Source: Diphasiastrum complanatum
Taxonomy: Eukaryota; Streptophyta; Lycopodiopsida; Lycopodiales; Lycopodiaceae
NCBI GenBank assembly: GCA_029204225.1
Contig: CM055105.1
Span: forward strand, 9,643,744 to 9,707,743
DNA: 64,000 nt
Reading direction: 5' to 3'
In this document: positions 12,690 to 25,016 of the stretch, one piece after another
Layout: each line of letters opens with the position of its first letter
How positions within the stretch are numbered: position 1 is the stretch's first letter
Translations under genes and position numbers: made by a program
The notes under the pieces: generated by a model
Databases searched by the model: none
The model's input: the letters and a program-made list of their open reading frames with translations, nothing else
Told to the model about the DNA's origin: nothing

Positions 12690-13220
12690 CATTCTTTAGA
12701 ACTTCCGGTGTATTGCATTTATACATTTTTTAAATTTTAGTCTATTGGACCTATACATTTTTAGGGCTGTCTATGTCTTGAATTTTTATAGTTTCAGTGG
12801 TTTTAGTCTTTAGGACCCTTGGATACTCTAGGGCTTTCAAATGTCTTAAAATTTTACATTTTTTTATGCTTTTCATCTTTTTGATGCATGAATTTTTACT
12901 TTTTTAGGCTTTTAATATTATAATCCCTAGCATTTCTTAGGACTTTCAATGTCTTCAATTAGTCATTTTTTGGGCTTTTAATATTTTAATCCCTAGAATT
13001 TTCTAGGGCTTTCCATGTCTTAAATTAATCTCATTTTTTGAGCTTTTAAGTAGATGAACTTGCATTTTCTTAAGACTTTTAATGTTTTTAATTTTAACAT
13101 TTCGTGGGCTTTTAATTTGCTTAAATTTTACATTTAGGGGCTCTATTTAAGGTTTAAATGTATTTAGTTTTCCTTTTCACATTTTATTAGTGCTTCTAAT
13201 TTGTTGTGCTTTTACATTTT
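12690..13220. repeat. Degenerate AT-rich repeat
   Basis: Repeated phrases of the form CTAGGGCTTTCAATGTCTT, AATTTTTACATTTTTT and GGGCTTTTAAT recur about every 60-95 bases. Examples of the first phrase lie near 12830, 12945 and 13003. The copies are old and unequal in length. Confidence 0.6.
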
Positions 13221-14440
13221 ATTGATGTTTTAATGTATTTTTAGATTAGAAAAAGTATTTACGAATTGTGATACATAAGAAAAATGTGAATTGCAAATGC
13301 ATATATTTCATAATTTGGGATTACTTACATGACAATGCAAGTTTTCTTAGGTGTTTATAAATTGTGTGTGAATACCTACATGACAATCTAACTTTACCTA
13401 CATATTCATATGTTTTGCAAAATAGGAAAAATGTGAATTACATATACATTTCTTTATTATTTAAATTTACCTAGATAACATTACAAGTTTTCCTACATAG
13501 GTTGAACCAATTTCCTACTTTTAAAACCTTGGAGATCCATTGCAAGTAGGGAAAACATTTTCCTACTTGGACACTCCAAAACCCCTATTGAAATGGGAAA
13601 TTCGTTATTGAAGTAGGAAATTTTGGGATTTCCCCACATGGAGAATGATTCCATTTTTCTTATGAAAAGTTTCCATCATTGACTTTACTTCCATGCTCAT
13701 TTTCATCATGCTCGGTGCATCCATTTCCGGAAGCAATTTGCTTATCTTTCTTGTTAAAGTGCATTTTGTAATCTCAATAAAGGCTGGAAACCTAACTATC
13801 AATTAAAGTCTGACCCCGAGAAAAATAGTTTCTTATTTATACTCCCAATGAGATTGAACGATCGATTAATCCGGAAGAGCAGGAGTTGAAAGTGTAATGC
13901 TCGGAGTCAGCAAAGAATGCAAAAGTAAGGAGCTTCAAACACAGTTGGAGATCGCTGATCAACATTGTTGGTTTGCGGCCTCCGTACCTTTCCTCACCTG
14001 CACTTACAAGTTCTGTGATCTGGGTTGCATTCGACACCAACAACAATCAAATGATGAATGTGCGATTCTACTCTTTAGCAGATGAGAACATTGTAAAAGC
14101 TTTTGAATGACATCTGTGTCATACTCTCATGTAACTAAATCCTAAGAGTTTAAACCAAAAAAAAATTGTCGCAAATCCTGTGGAACGAGAAGAAGAAGAA
14201 CAAGCACACAGAAAATTGAATGAGATCACAATATCCATATCTGATTAGAGACAAGAGCTCCTTCGAAAGAGATGCCTTCTTACAAACAAAAACAGATCGC
14301 AATATGCCTTCTTACAAAGAAAAACGAATCGCAAGTAAACAAAAGAAGAGATAAATCGAAACTTAACCCAGATCGCGAGCACACAAGGTGTCTCTCAACT
14401 TTGTAGTCGTGCGACGAGAGAAAGAGAGAAAAATATTGGT
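13221..14440. other. No gene identified
   Basis: AT-rich. An imperfect hairpin CAAGTAGGGAAAA / TTTTCCTACTTG lies near 13540-13570, with further copies of TTTCCTACTT and AAGTAGGAAA nearby. Overlapping short frames on both strands at 13837-14085 have no recognisable motif. Near 14270-14335 the phrase GCCTTCTTACAAA is duplicated. The right end adjoins a copia relic. Confidence 0.4.
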
Positions 14441-15508
14441 TTACAATTTAGAAAGTCGCATGAATATGTGTCCTTTGTAAGATTTGGGATAAAAAGAACA
14501 TTGTTGAGAAAGAGATCTTCGGAAGATGCAAGCTTCAAGGGAATAATCCCTATTCTTCAATATTGCACTCATGCTTACTTGCAATGTATATGGTCTTCTT
14601 GACTCCATCATAAGGCATAGAGGAGAAGCTTGATGCCATAAGAGAGCCTTCTCCATCACTTGCAATATAGTCTTCTTTCTCATTGGTGATGTTGGCTTGA
14701 TTGAGTTGATTCTTCTTCTTGAAGAAATTGGTGGCATAATGGCCTTTCTTGCCACAATAAAAGAGATTTGAATTAGAAGCATGAGAGGTATCCTCCTCCT
14801 CCTCTCCATCTTGGTCTTTAGCTTTGTCATTAGAGAAGTGATGGTGTTTCTTCTTACTCCTCTCTTTGTGCTTGGCAAATAGAACTTTGCCATCATCATG
14901 ATTGAGTGATAGCTTGTCCATCCTCAAGGGTTTGTACTCTTGTCTTGATTCTTCAAAAATAAGCACACTTTGAAGGGCCTCCAAACTTGGTAGCTCCTCC
15001 TTAATGGCATAGGATTGGACAAGGTTGTCATATTCATCTCTCAAGCCATTGAGAATGACTTGGACTAGCTCACTTTGATTGATTGAGTCACCAATACATG
15101 CAAGCTCTGTATGAATATCCTTGACTCTCAAAACATAATTAGATGCACTCTCATCACTCTTTTGACTACTTTGGAAGATTTGATATCTAAGAGTGAGGAG
15201 CCTAGAGGTGTTCTTAGCTTCATAGATGGACTTGAGACAATCCCAAGCTTCCTTTTATGTAGAACAATCACCAATCTCCCTCAATATCTCATTAGAGACA
15301 TTCATCTTAATGTAATGGAGAGCCATCCTGCTCTCTTCTTGTATTTTTGTACTTCTTGAAGGACTTGAGGCTCCTCCTCAATCCCAAGTACAATGCCCAT
15401 CACATCTTGGAGTATCAAGATGGACTCCATCCTCAACTTCCATATTGAATAACTGGAAGTAGACAATCTCTCACTTGGTTGCAACAAGTACGAACTCATT
15501 GAAGTCAT
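14441..15508 (-). mobile_element. Copia gag relic (UBN2 type)
   Basis: The minus strand carries the gag of a Ty1/copia element in fragments. The start segment at 15508-15302 has the usual WKLRMESIL; the later part (15131-14550) has LVQVILNGLRDEYDNLVQS and EESRQEYKPL. A zinc knuckle follows as YCGKKGHYATNF, in which the first and last Cys are lost. Frameshifts and stops separate the parts, and the polyprotein is truncated at about 14441. The matching leader, PBS and LTR lie upstream at 15509-17006. Confidence 0.85.
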
Positions 15509-16253
15509 ATAAAGTGGAGATAAATAAAAGCGATGAACAAAAAATGTTGCTTCTCTCTCACTATAGGATCCAATAATGGTGTGCTACCATCTCCTATGCA
15601 AGATCTTGCAACAAACTGTGAGATGATTCTCACTAGCTATCTCAATCTCTCCAAAACTAGATCTACTTCACATCAAATGATGGAGTATGGGCAAAGTTAG
15701 GATCAAACACTCTTAGCACGTGTTAAATACACTAAGAAACCAAATTTGACTCAAATACAATGATATTGCATGGAACAAAATGGCTAAGATCTCAAAACAG
15801 TGCCTAGATCACATATAGATGAGATTTGTAAGCATTCAACTGTGATTTTGGATCAAACAAGCAATCTCTTGACCAAACCAAATGTGTCCACCCAGGTCTA
15901 GGTGCCCTACCTAACCCTCTTCAAAAGCTTATAACTTTTGATTGGCACAACCAAATGGAATGAAACTTATTGCATCAGAAACTAGACAAAAATAGCTTCA
16001 AAACAAGCTATCTAGCAAGATTTTTGGATCAACCATGAAAGAGAACTCCCAAATTGAAATTGGATGTTCCTCACATGTGTCTGAGCACCTGATTCTGTAC
16101 AGTACCAGGTCAGACCCAATCAATGCCCTATTGATCTCTTTTGATCCAAAATTGGACAAGATAGCTAGGAAAATGGATCTTGACAATTTCTAGCTCAAGA
16201 TTGATGAATAGTTTTCACTCAAATGGATCAAAATGCATGGTAACCTTAGGTAG
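15509..16253 (-). mobile_element. Copia 5' leader
   Basis: Untranslated region between the PBS and gag of the minus-strand copia element. It has no long frame. Short LOCAL repeats of ATTTTGGATC and CTCAAAT words are the only structure I see. Confidence 0.6.
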
Positions 16254-16265
16254 GCTCTGATACCA
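16254..16265 (-). other. Copia primer-binding site (iMet-tRNA type)
   Basis: GCTCTGATACCA on the plus strand, the exact complement of TGGTATCAGAGC. An LTR starting TGTTGAATTTC is directly adjacent at 16266. Confidence 0.9.
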
Positions 16266-17006
16266 TGTTGAATTTCACACGTGTGGACTGTCCACAACAT
16301 GTACTTGTGATCTCCTAAGGTGTGTAGATGCACCAAGGTCAAGACTAGATTGAGATTCAAGATTTATCTTTGATTCTATGGCAAAAACACACTACTACAT
16401 GCGTTCAATCACTTCCAACTCTCACTCACACATGTGGGAAGTGTTCCAAAAGTAATCGAAGTAAAAACAAGTTGCTCTCCTCGAGTAGAGAGAGAAAATC
16501 ATCAATAGCTCTCGGGTAGAGAGAGAAAGCTAGAAAATCACTTACACTCAAAATCCACTCAATCTCAAAATCAATTAGATCCAAAATGAGGAGTACAATG
16601 ATACTAGTAGATCCATGCTATTGGACCATTTTCAAGCAAACCTCAAAGGACCACTCATGGTTCCACCTCTAAGTCCTATTGGACCTCTTAAACTTCATCA
16701 AACAAAAGAATTACACTTTTCTACACTCTAATTGGCACAAGTTTGGCCTCCTACTCTATTTTGGCTCAATAGTGGCACTACAAGTGGAAATGGATAATTT
16801 GCCATCTATGCCAAATTTGATCCTATCAACATCCTACACCTAAATGCTTGACTATGAAATTCTATGAGACCCCTATATCAAACATTTTGATTTACTTTAC
16901 AGTTCTCTACATGTAAGAACATCCTCCACACATGTTAGATTCACTTACAAACTTCTATCATAAAAATACCAATATAGATTTTTGCCAATTTCTCACAACT
17001 TTGCCA
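16266..17006 (-). mobile_element. Copia LTR, family A
   Basis: On the plus strand it begins TGTTGAATTTCACACGTGTG and ends near CACAACTTTGCCA, so TG...CA bounds are plausible. The family is shared with LTRs at 37927 and 41098. Shared marks are a G-box CACGTG near the PBS end (16278-16283), two GTAGAGAGAGAAA motifs (16485 and 16516) that read as pyrimidine patches on the transcribed strand, a block with CCTATTGGACC, and the end block CTACATG...CACACATGT. The 3' end is set by comparison with 41098-41895. Confidence 0.8.
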
Positions 17007-17089
17007 ATTGTTATGCCCACTTGTAGATTGATTCTTTGCTCTACTAATGGTTCCAATACCCATAGCTCCCACTTATTGGCCTCCTCAGT

Positions 17090-20000
17090 ATTAATGGTGA
17101 TTTGTTCTTTTTTCCACATGGCTATTAGGAGGCCCCATGGCTAATTTCCTTAGCCCTTGGTCCATTGCCCATTTGGTCATGCTCTCTTTTTCCCTTTTCT
17201 TTGACATTGGTTCTCTTTTTTTGATATTGCACTTTGAGGACCCCTTAACCTTAGCCATTTGACTTTCGACTTGCACTTCCGTAATTTTGGTGACTGAGCC
17301 CCCACTCCCCCCTGAGCAACAACCTGAAAACATAGTACTTCGATTTTTGTATTAGTATTGAAAATCACAATACATTGCAAGATTTTGGCATAGTAGCCGA
17401 AACTATACTTATTGGCGATTTTTAAAGCATTTGTTGTGGTATTAATCTGGGATCAGTACTCCTCAAGGGGTGATGCTAATCAGCTTCTTTTGTCGATCAA
17501 CTTGTGAGTTTAGCTATCAGGTGCTTTATTTGCATTAGTCTTCTTGACAGGTAATACCTTCATTCTTACAAAAACATCCCAACCATGTGTTCCTATTTTG
17601 GCATATGCACCCATTCCCATCAGTATTACGAGATATGCTCATCTTCAGACCTATGCATAAAAGGCATGCAGATGCAAGTTTGGCAGAAAGGCATGAATGC
17701 ATGTCATTCTGTCTATACCCCCTATGTGACATTAAAGGTAAGAGTGGATCTTTTCATGTCAACATCCCCAGTATCGATCTTGTTATCTGGATATTCATTC
17801 TGAATCTAAATTCTATGTTGTAAATCAATATCTATTACTCTATTCCTTTCTGACATGTCTGGCCATCCATATGTAGGATTTGTGGCAAAAAGTTCTAGAT
17901 CATAACTTGTCATCATATCCTCCTCATATTTAGATTCTTCATCACTGTTGTAGTTGGGCAGTTCTTGATCCCAGAGGAATGGATCATCATGCATTTCATT
18001 GTCTTTTTGAGTAGATTTTTGGAGGTCGTTCATAGCAAAACCTATTGTTGTGTGGTTGTCTATTGTGGTTTTCTGATATTCGAATAGGTTTTGGATATGA
18101 AATGCTTCTTCATCGAATGCATCAGGTATAGAAGACTTGTGCTTCTTTTTGTTTTCTTGTTGTAATGAGTTAGGAATTTTGGTATAGGGGTTTTATCTAC
18201 AGGGGCTCTCCATACTATTTCATCTACTTCTTCTCACTCTGAGTCACTTTCACTGTTGGGTTGATCATTGTATATCAAAGGTACTACCTCCTCAGGTTTA
18301 GTGGCCTTACTATGACTCACCTATCGGGCACTCTTTTCCATCCACTCTTTCCTAGGGGGGTCTACTCGTAGCTCACTTCGGGTTATCGTCAGTACTCTTG
18401 CCCTAGCCTCTATGGGTATGAGTGTTCTTACTGAGTGTATGAAGGATTTGCGCATTACATTATCTCTCTCAGATGTGTAGGATGCTCTCAGTTTTGATGG
18501 TCGGGGCACATGTTGCAACCCCACCATATTTGGTAGTCCACTTCTAGGCATAGGCCAGTTACCATCTATATCAATTGTTCTCACTATTTGGCATTCCAAA
18601 GATGACATTCCAAAGATTGGTGTACCACTAGTTGGACATCTGCCTATAATCCTCTAAGAAAGAAACTAATTTGAATGGTATTATAATTGCTAGACCAAGG
18701 TTCAATTGGCGGACCAATTTTTTCAATTTTTTGACATATAAGCGTATGGTCTCATTCGGCTCTTGTTGTATTGTTGTCAAGCTAATCATTTGGTTATTAA
18801 CATCATATATGGGTCTAAATTTCTCTAAAAATACTTGGTATAGCTCATGCGGTGTATTGATCAAATTACAGTACCATCTTTTGTCTTCTCCTCCTAGAGT
18901 TATGGAGAACAACAACATTATGTGTACTAGATCCATGATTCTACTAAAGGACATTAGTGTGTCAAATTCTTCAATATGCCTATGGGCATCTTCATTAGTG
19001 TTTCCATGGAACTGAGGTAGGAAACCTACTATTCTTGGTATCCTTTTGATATCACCAGGGACAACTATTGTCAAAGTGGCTCTTTATGCCATCAGTGTGA
19101 CAAGTGTAGGGCTAGGTTTTCGTACAGTTGGTTGAGTCCGAGGCAAGTCTAAGGTTCCTTTTTCAATGCTTTTAGCATCATGATTCATCATTTTTGGGTC
19201 TAAATTTGATTCGATCTCACTTTTTGACATATTCTCCCATTCAGACACTATGCCATCATCTACAGTCTCTTCCTTACTCTCTCCTCTATCACAACCCACC
19301 TCATTTGGATCTAGTTCAATTTCATCTTCAGGCATAGTTTCCCGCTCAAATCTATCATTATAAGTTTCAACTGGAGTAGGAATCTCAGTCTCAATGTCAT
19401 ATCGTGTTGAGGAATCTCCTATGTTTATCATTTGTTGGATGTCATATGTGTATGTATCTATTGGTGTTTCCAATTCTTGTAATGAAAGCACTATTTCTAG
19501 CCATAGATCAACTGCAACATCTTCTTGATCTTCAATAAGAGTTGGTGTTGTGAGTTCATGTGGTAGACTGTCTTGTGTTTCACCTAATATTGATGCTGCA
19601 CTCTCATCTATATCTAGACTAAATCAAAGGTATGATATGCTCGTATCTTGCAATGATATCTCCATGGAGAGCTTCAATTACAAGTATGAAAATCCTTCTA
19701 GATCCACTTGTGGTTCTTTAGCTAGTTGTGACTCTAGTTGTGGCTCGATCAAGGGCTCTTCTATTATGATGTTTTTTTCTTCAAAATCAGCTTCCTAACT
19801 CTCCTGGTATAGGATCCTCTCTTGCAATATCATTGGGATCAAAGTTCTCTAAGAATGCATCTGTCATCGCTATCTGCCCCTTAGGCTCACAAAGAGTCTC
19901 TTGACCATCAAATTCTAGAGGGGGCATTTCATCATCTCTTTCCAAGCAGATTAATAGAGGACCCAAATCATCTCTAGCTATAGGTATTTTCTCATTAGAT

Positions 20001-20150
20001 GTGCCTATGGCCAAAAGCCTGCAAAAGAGCTTCTCAACCCATGATAAGTGTCTCATTGTTATCACATCAGTCTCCATTACTTTGTACACTATTCTTTTAT
20101 CAATTGCTCTCAAAGAATGAGTATCGCAAGAACTTCCACAATCCAACTAG
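17090..20150 (-). mobile_element. Ty3/gypsy gag polyprotein relic
   Basis: A series of minus-strand frames. The diagnostic part is 19074-18628, a retrotransposon gag capsid domain with FLPQFHGNTNEDAHRHIEEF, WYCNL, FLEKFRPIY and an arginine/lysine-rich end. Upstream (20146-19787 and 19491-19084) are acidic frames that would precede the capsid domain; downstream (18608-18321, 18033-17806 and 17333-17091) are further charged frames. Stops and frameshifts break the whole. No protease or RT is seen before the copia LTR at 17006. An extra domain in front of gag is known in Tat-type gypsy elements, but assignment to that clade is inference. Confidence 0.75.
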
Positions 20151-21035
20151 GAGTTCTATCATCTTCAGGTATGAGGCCTTCATCAGTCCAACAAAGTGCA
20201 CCTATGGTATTCTGGGTCGTAATCAGTTCAAGATCTCACCTTGTCAGCATATCGAAGGGTGTAGAATGTAGGATTGCTTAAGTATGTGACTCTATGCTAT
20301 TCCATTAGTGGGATCATCACACATCACTATGTGATGCTAACCACGTCAACCTGTTGTTTGAAAACAATGTATGACATTTGCACTAAAATGTTAGGTGTGT
20401 GGCTAGTGGGTCAAAAATATTCAATTGTAGATTCACAATCAGTAGTTTGTAGCTAACAAGCGGCAATAGGTCTTTCTAAATTTCTCCCAACAGATGCACC
20501 AATGTTTATGTCAGACGTGATAGATCACGCTCAACAATGGTGGGAATAGGTGGAATTCACTACTAATGGATCGATCAGCTTCATCAGTAAGGTGCAGAAT
20601 TGATAAGCTCTTTTTCAACCAATGGGTAGATAATTTCCGAACGATATTTCTTTCACAAGTTCTGCACTCCCAGCAAACGCACCAATGTTCAAGCAAATTC
20701 TGACTAGGGATTGGTCCAGCCAAAAATCTTAGTGAGGGAAGGACCCACACTGTCCTTACACGAGTAATCGGAGTCTACTTCCAATCTCGGGGGCCCCACT
20801 GATTACCGGGTCAATGAGAGTTTTCCAAACTCTCAGATGTATAGCCAGCGGGAGATGATAATTGTCTCTTATTGGGCATTAGAGTCCACTTGCTGGAAAG
20901 AATAAGCATTATATCCACTTGGCACTCCTTCATTATCAATGAGTTGAAGCATGTCATAAAACCCAATGTGCGCAACCAGATTGCCATGGGACCCCTTCTT
21001 TGTCTCTAGCTGTTACCATCCTTGAATAGAAAGTT
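20151..21035 (-). mobile_element. Gypsy leader with two PBS-like sites
   Basis: On the minus strand TGGTGCGTTTGCTGGGAG (20684-20667) and a related TGGTGCATCTGTTGGGAG (20502-20485) both resemble the plant gypsy PBS TGGCGCCGTTGCCGGGGA, in degenerate form. They lie upstream of the gag relic in the right orientation. The upstream LTR cannot be bounded. Sequence at 20750-21035 shows no gene. Confidence 0.45.
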
Positions 21036-22848
21036 TGGGGTTTTACTCAAACTGACGTCCTTTCATTGTCGTTGCATCCACCAGTCTCATACCTCCTGTC
21101 ATTACAATTACCACTACTCCTACTACCCCAACTAACCCACCAGCCAACAAACGTATGTGTGGCACTGCCTCATCCTCTGCAAGCCCTCCTGCAACCCGAC
21201 AACCCACCGTCCCTATCCATCCTACAGACTCTTCTTCCACTTCCATACCACTATCCACTACTACCACCACCTCTATTCATATCGCCCCCATTCTTCCACC
21301 TTTTGTCGTTGTCCTCACTTCTTCTTCATGCTTGGGGAATGTGTTAGGAGATGTGAATTCCCTCAGTGTGTGCACTACAGATTAATAGTAGGCGAACACA
21401 AGAATGAACTAGAGCTTGATTGCGCGGTGGTTGTGGAAGCGAAGAGTAGACAATCATACAAGTCAATTAGAAAGTCAGACAAAAAGTAGAAAACATGCAA
21501 TACTGACAAAGAATTTGAATGCATAATTAGATAGTAGTTTATTCAAATCAATTGTAATGAAATACAGGTCATTGATGCAGGTGAGCACATTACAATTGCG
21601 GGTGAAACCGCTTGCTCACAAGGCTAACTACAATCTGTAAAAGCTATGAGCTTATTACTGACAATCCGTTTGAAGAAATAATTGATGCATGAAAGCATCT
21701 ACAATGTCTATCTCGTTAACTACTGAATAGATTACAATGGTTATCTATATACAATTTTCAGTTGTGTAGATGAGTGTACAAAAGATGGCGTGGAGCCATT
21801 TTGCCGTCAGGAAAAAGATCGTGGTTGTTGTCATTGTCAAGTTAGTTGCACAATACAAAAGGTGAGCATGAGGAGGCTCGATAAGTCGGACTTCCCCGAT
21901 ATGTTGGATAAGTAAGGTTTCTCTGATAAGTCGGCCAAGTTGGGTGTAGCCGATAAGTCATCCAACTCCGACAAGTCAGGTTACTTCAATGAGTCGGGGA
22001 CTGCCATTCTCTTGTTGTCTTTAGTTATAGAAGACTGTACAACAATGCATGTAATGTTGCAACGATGAATGAAACTAGATTAACATAGGATTTAGGAGAG
22101 TAGAAGAGATAAATCCAACACCCTCCATTCTATCACCATCGCATCTTTCGTCCCTCCTATTTTTCTTACCACTCCTCCACTCAACATTAACCCTCAAGAT
22201 TCCTAGTTATCACCCGACACCCTCTCCTGGCTCAACCTGCTTCACATCACACCTCCTATATCTCCTTCCATCCTAGACACCACACTTCAATGTCCCACAC
22301 TTCCTATCATTCCTTCCTTCGAACAATCCATTCCACCGACCCTCCACATGTTCGCCACTCCACTCATCCCACACACCGCTTCATCAAATCCGATTGCCGA
22401 ATCTGACAAACTGTTGGATGATGACACTTTCAAGCAAACAAAGTATGTACCATCTCCTCCCCGTGCTGGCCCCACCGCACCAGACGACGTGGTCGAACCT
22501 GAAAATCTAGTTGAAGATGATGATGATGACATACATGTCATCCGGGCAGAACTGCAACAAGCCCCAGCTAGCAGCACCACTCCAGCTGTGACTACGGTGT
22601 ACCAGACCTTGGGTCCCTACATCCAGGATCTGGTAGCATCCAAAGTCTCATTGGATAGCTTCGTGGTGGAATGGGCCACCAACAACTCAAAACTACGAGT
22701 TGAAATCACCCAGGTCCAACATGACTTGCAGGTGGCCATACAGCATGAGCAGGAGGAAAAGAATGAAGAAGGTCCCAAATATATCAAAAGCATCTTCAAA
22801 TCAGTCACGGATGCCTCCTCACGGGTCCAAGCGCACAAATTAGAGTAG
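21036..22848 (+). pseudogene. Pro/Ser/Thr-rich ORF split by an LTR
   Basis: Two coding parts, about 21036-21330 and 22127-22848, flank a solo LTR. The first reads PPVITITTTPTTPTNPP and SSTSIPLSTTTTTS. The second begins Pro-rich, then gives an acidic patch (VEDDDDDIHVI) and a likely coiled-coil stretch (ITQVQHDLQVAIQHEQEEK) before a stop at 22848. A gypsy gag fragment starts 17 bases later in another frame. The low-complexity style resembles the N-terminal half of the extra ORF at 49884-47165, but no residue-level alignment was possible. Function unknown. Confidence 0.5.
21342..22120. mobile_element. Solo LTR
   Basis: Starts TGTTAGGAGATG and ends AAATCCAACA, with the short inverted TGTT...AACA ends typical of LTRs. 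It interrupts the Pro/Ser/Thr-rich frame. The 5 bases before (GAATG) and after (CCCTC) do not match, so bounds or duplication are uncertain. Inside, GATAAGTCGG-type words repeat at 21870-22010. Confidence 0.55.
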
Positions 22849-22865
22849 AAGTAGGACCAGCAGCA

Positions 22866-23110
22866 ATGAACCCAATGGATCAACCTGTACATGTTGAACC
22901 CTTGCAAGCAATTCGAAGGGCACCTCGTCTCGAAATGCCAAAATATGATGGATCGACAGATCTTATAAGGTTCTTCCAGATATACAAATACGCGTGTGAG
23001 ATCTACGATGAACAAACTCATGCGGAAAAATTGAAATGTTTCCTATGTCATGAGTAGCTGTAGCCCAGGATTGGTTTTTCAACCAATTGGAAAAAAAAAA
23101 AAATCTATCG
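22866..23110 (+). mobile_element. Gypsy gag fragment
   Basis: Reads MNPMDQPVHVEPLQAIRRAP then KYDGSTD and the decayed equivalent of AQDWFFNL. It aligns segment by segment with the gag at 62930-63150 (MEPMGQPIHVARLQAV, KYDGSSDPI, AQDWFFNL), so both belong to one gypsy family. It is broken by stops at 23055 and a poly-A run at 23089-23101 and then ends. Confidence 0.8.
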
Positions 23111-25016
23111 GAACTCTCTATCCAAATGTCTTTTCCATTATGTGATCTTAGGCTATTTTAACAATAAATCTATATAGTGTTTAATAGCAAAGGGAACTAA
23201 ATATATAGTGAGTACACTTTTTCAAAGTGCTAACATTTCAGACATCCATTGTTCAATAGAATTGTGATTCAATTCTTTTAAAATTAGTTCACATTTCTCC
23301 TGTTGTTTTTTGAGGTTTCATGTCTAATTCTAGTGAGATTTCTCTTTTCATTTGAAAAGTTTGAAGTCAACTATTGTCTTCCAAGATGATAATAAATCCA
23401 AACAAGATCGATAATTTGAGCTTGGAATAACATCAAGATAACATCCAACACAGAATACACCTTGATCTCATATAGAGAGAAATCTATATAGCAGAATAGC
23501 TTGTGTACTCTCTTAAACAAAATGAATAGGCTGAGTCCTATTTAAATCATGTGTAGAAATCAAATTAGGGCTCGAAATCCAAAGATAGCTTGTATTCAAT
23601 ATCTAATTTTAGCCCTAGATTATTATCAATGGTGTAAATACTGATCTTGAATATTGTGATTACTATTCGTGAATGCTCCTAAATAATGATCATTAAATCT
23701 GTTATACTAATTGAATATGCTAGAATATTGCTCGAATATATTGTGTATATTCTTGAGTATTGACCTTCAATACTTCGAATATTGATTGCAAATTTTGTGA
23801 ATCTCGAAATATTTTAAATACTAATCATGATTATTGTGGACACTCTTGAATACAGATAATGATTAATAAAATGTGATTTCAGAATAAAGATTGCGATTTC
23901 TAATTTTGCTTAGTTGTGGCAAAATTGTTTTGTAGATTTGCATGAAGAAAAAATATACAATCATATAATCAATCATACAAATATTATCAATTTGTTGTAA
24001 CTTTTACATGTCTATTCAAAACTTACAACAAAATGATATTAAATTTCTTACCATAAAGTACAAACTTATGAAAATCATCCTCATATTTCAAAGTATAAAA
24101 TATAAAACAAACTTATCAAAAACATAGATATAACCATATTCAAAATATACAACAATATGCAAATTAGATATGAATCACTTGAAAGAGCATTAAATCCTAT
24201 TATCTTATCATTCTCTCATGCTAATTAACTTAAATAGCAACATATTGATGCTACTGCTGCATGCAAAAGTAGAGAATCGATCATGCGCGTCTTCATCTTC
24301 TTATTGTTTTCACAATCACTATTGTGTAGTTTACCAGGATAAATACTTGCCCTATACCCTTCATTGACCTCAAAGATCTACGACATTTTTCACTTTCATC
24401 TAATCAGTGTTAGATTAGAAAGCAGAGATGAGCAAAAGTCTTTTCAAAGACAACTTTGTTTGATTCAAAATTTTACTAAGCTATTTTTTTACATTCTTTT
24501 AATCTTCACAAAAAGTTAAAATATGACAATATGACATGGTAATGTCTTTGTGGTACAATACCACATCGCCCTTGTTTTCATGTGATAAACTAATTCAATA
24601 AAGCATACCTCCTTTTGAGGTTAACTTTCTTCTAAACTCCATTGACCAACATCAACACATAATTGCCTTTGCAAGGCTAGGCCATAAACAAGTGCAAATA
24701 TTCCCTCAATTATAGGCACAACTTACAAGCATGAAATTGAGAGAGGGCCCGTGGGCCATGAGCGGCATCACGGTAGTTGAAACATATGCTCATATTCAAA
24801 ATAACACAAGCGCGATTTTTTATCCAAGGTAAGGCATCTCCAAATCGACAAATGTAAAATCCCAAATTCTATTGGACTCATCTCCATCTCTTGCCATTGA
24901 ACTTATCTCCATCTCTTGCTGGCTGCATGTGTCGAATGATATAACAAGACACACCTCGTGAGAGAGAGCAATACAGTTTTCCAAATCGCCAAACGAGTAT
25001 TGGTGAGACTGAAAAC
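23111..25016. other. AT-rich intergenic and P450 upstream region
   Basis: No coding domain seen. A stretch at 23590-23850 repeats GAATATT and AATATTG words. The last few hundred bases must hold the promoter of the P450 at 25017, but no convincing TATA box could be chosen. Confidence 0.5.

Noticed and set aside
13837-14085. Overlapping 62- and 69-codon frames on opposite strands
   Set aside because: No motif, no splice context and no similarity to neighbours that I can see.
21036-22848. Host extensin or arabinogalactan gene
   Set aside because: Pro/Ser/Thr-rich, but without SPPPP-type repeats or a signal peptide, and it adjoins gypsy gag.
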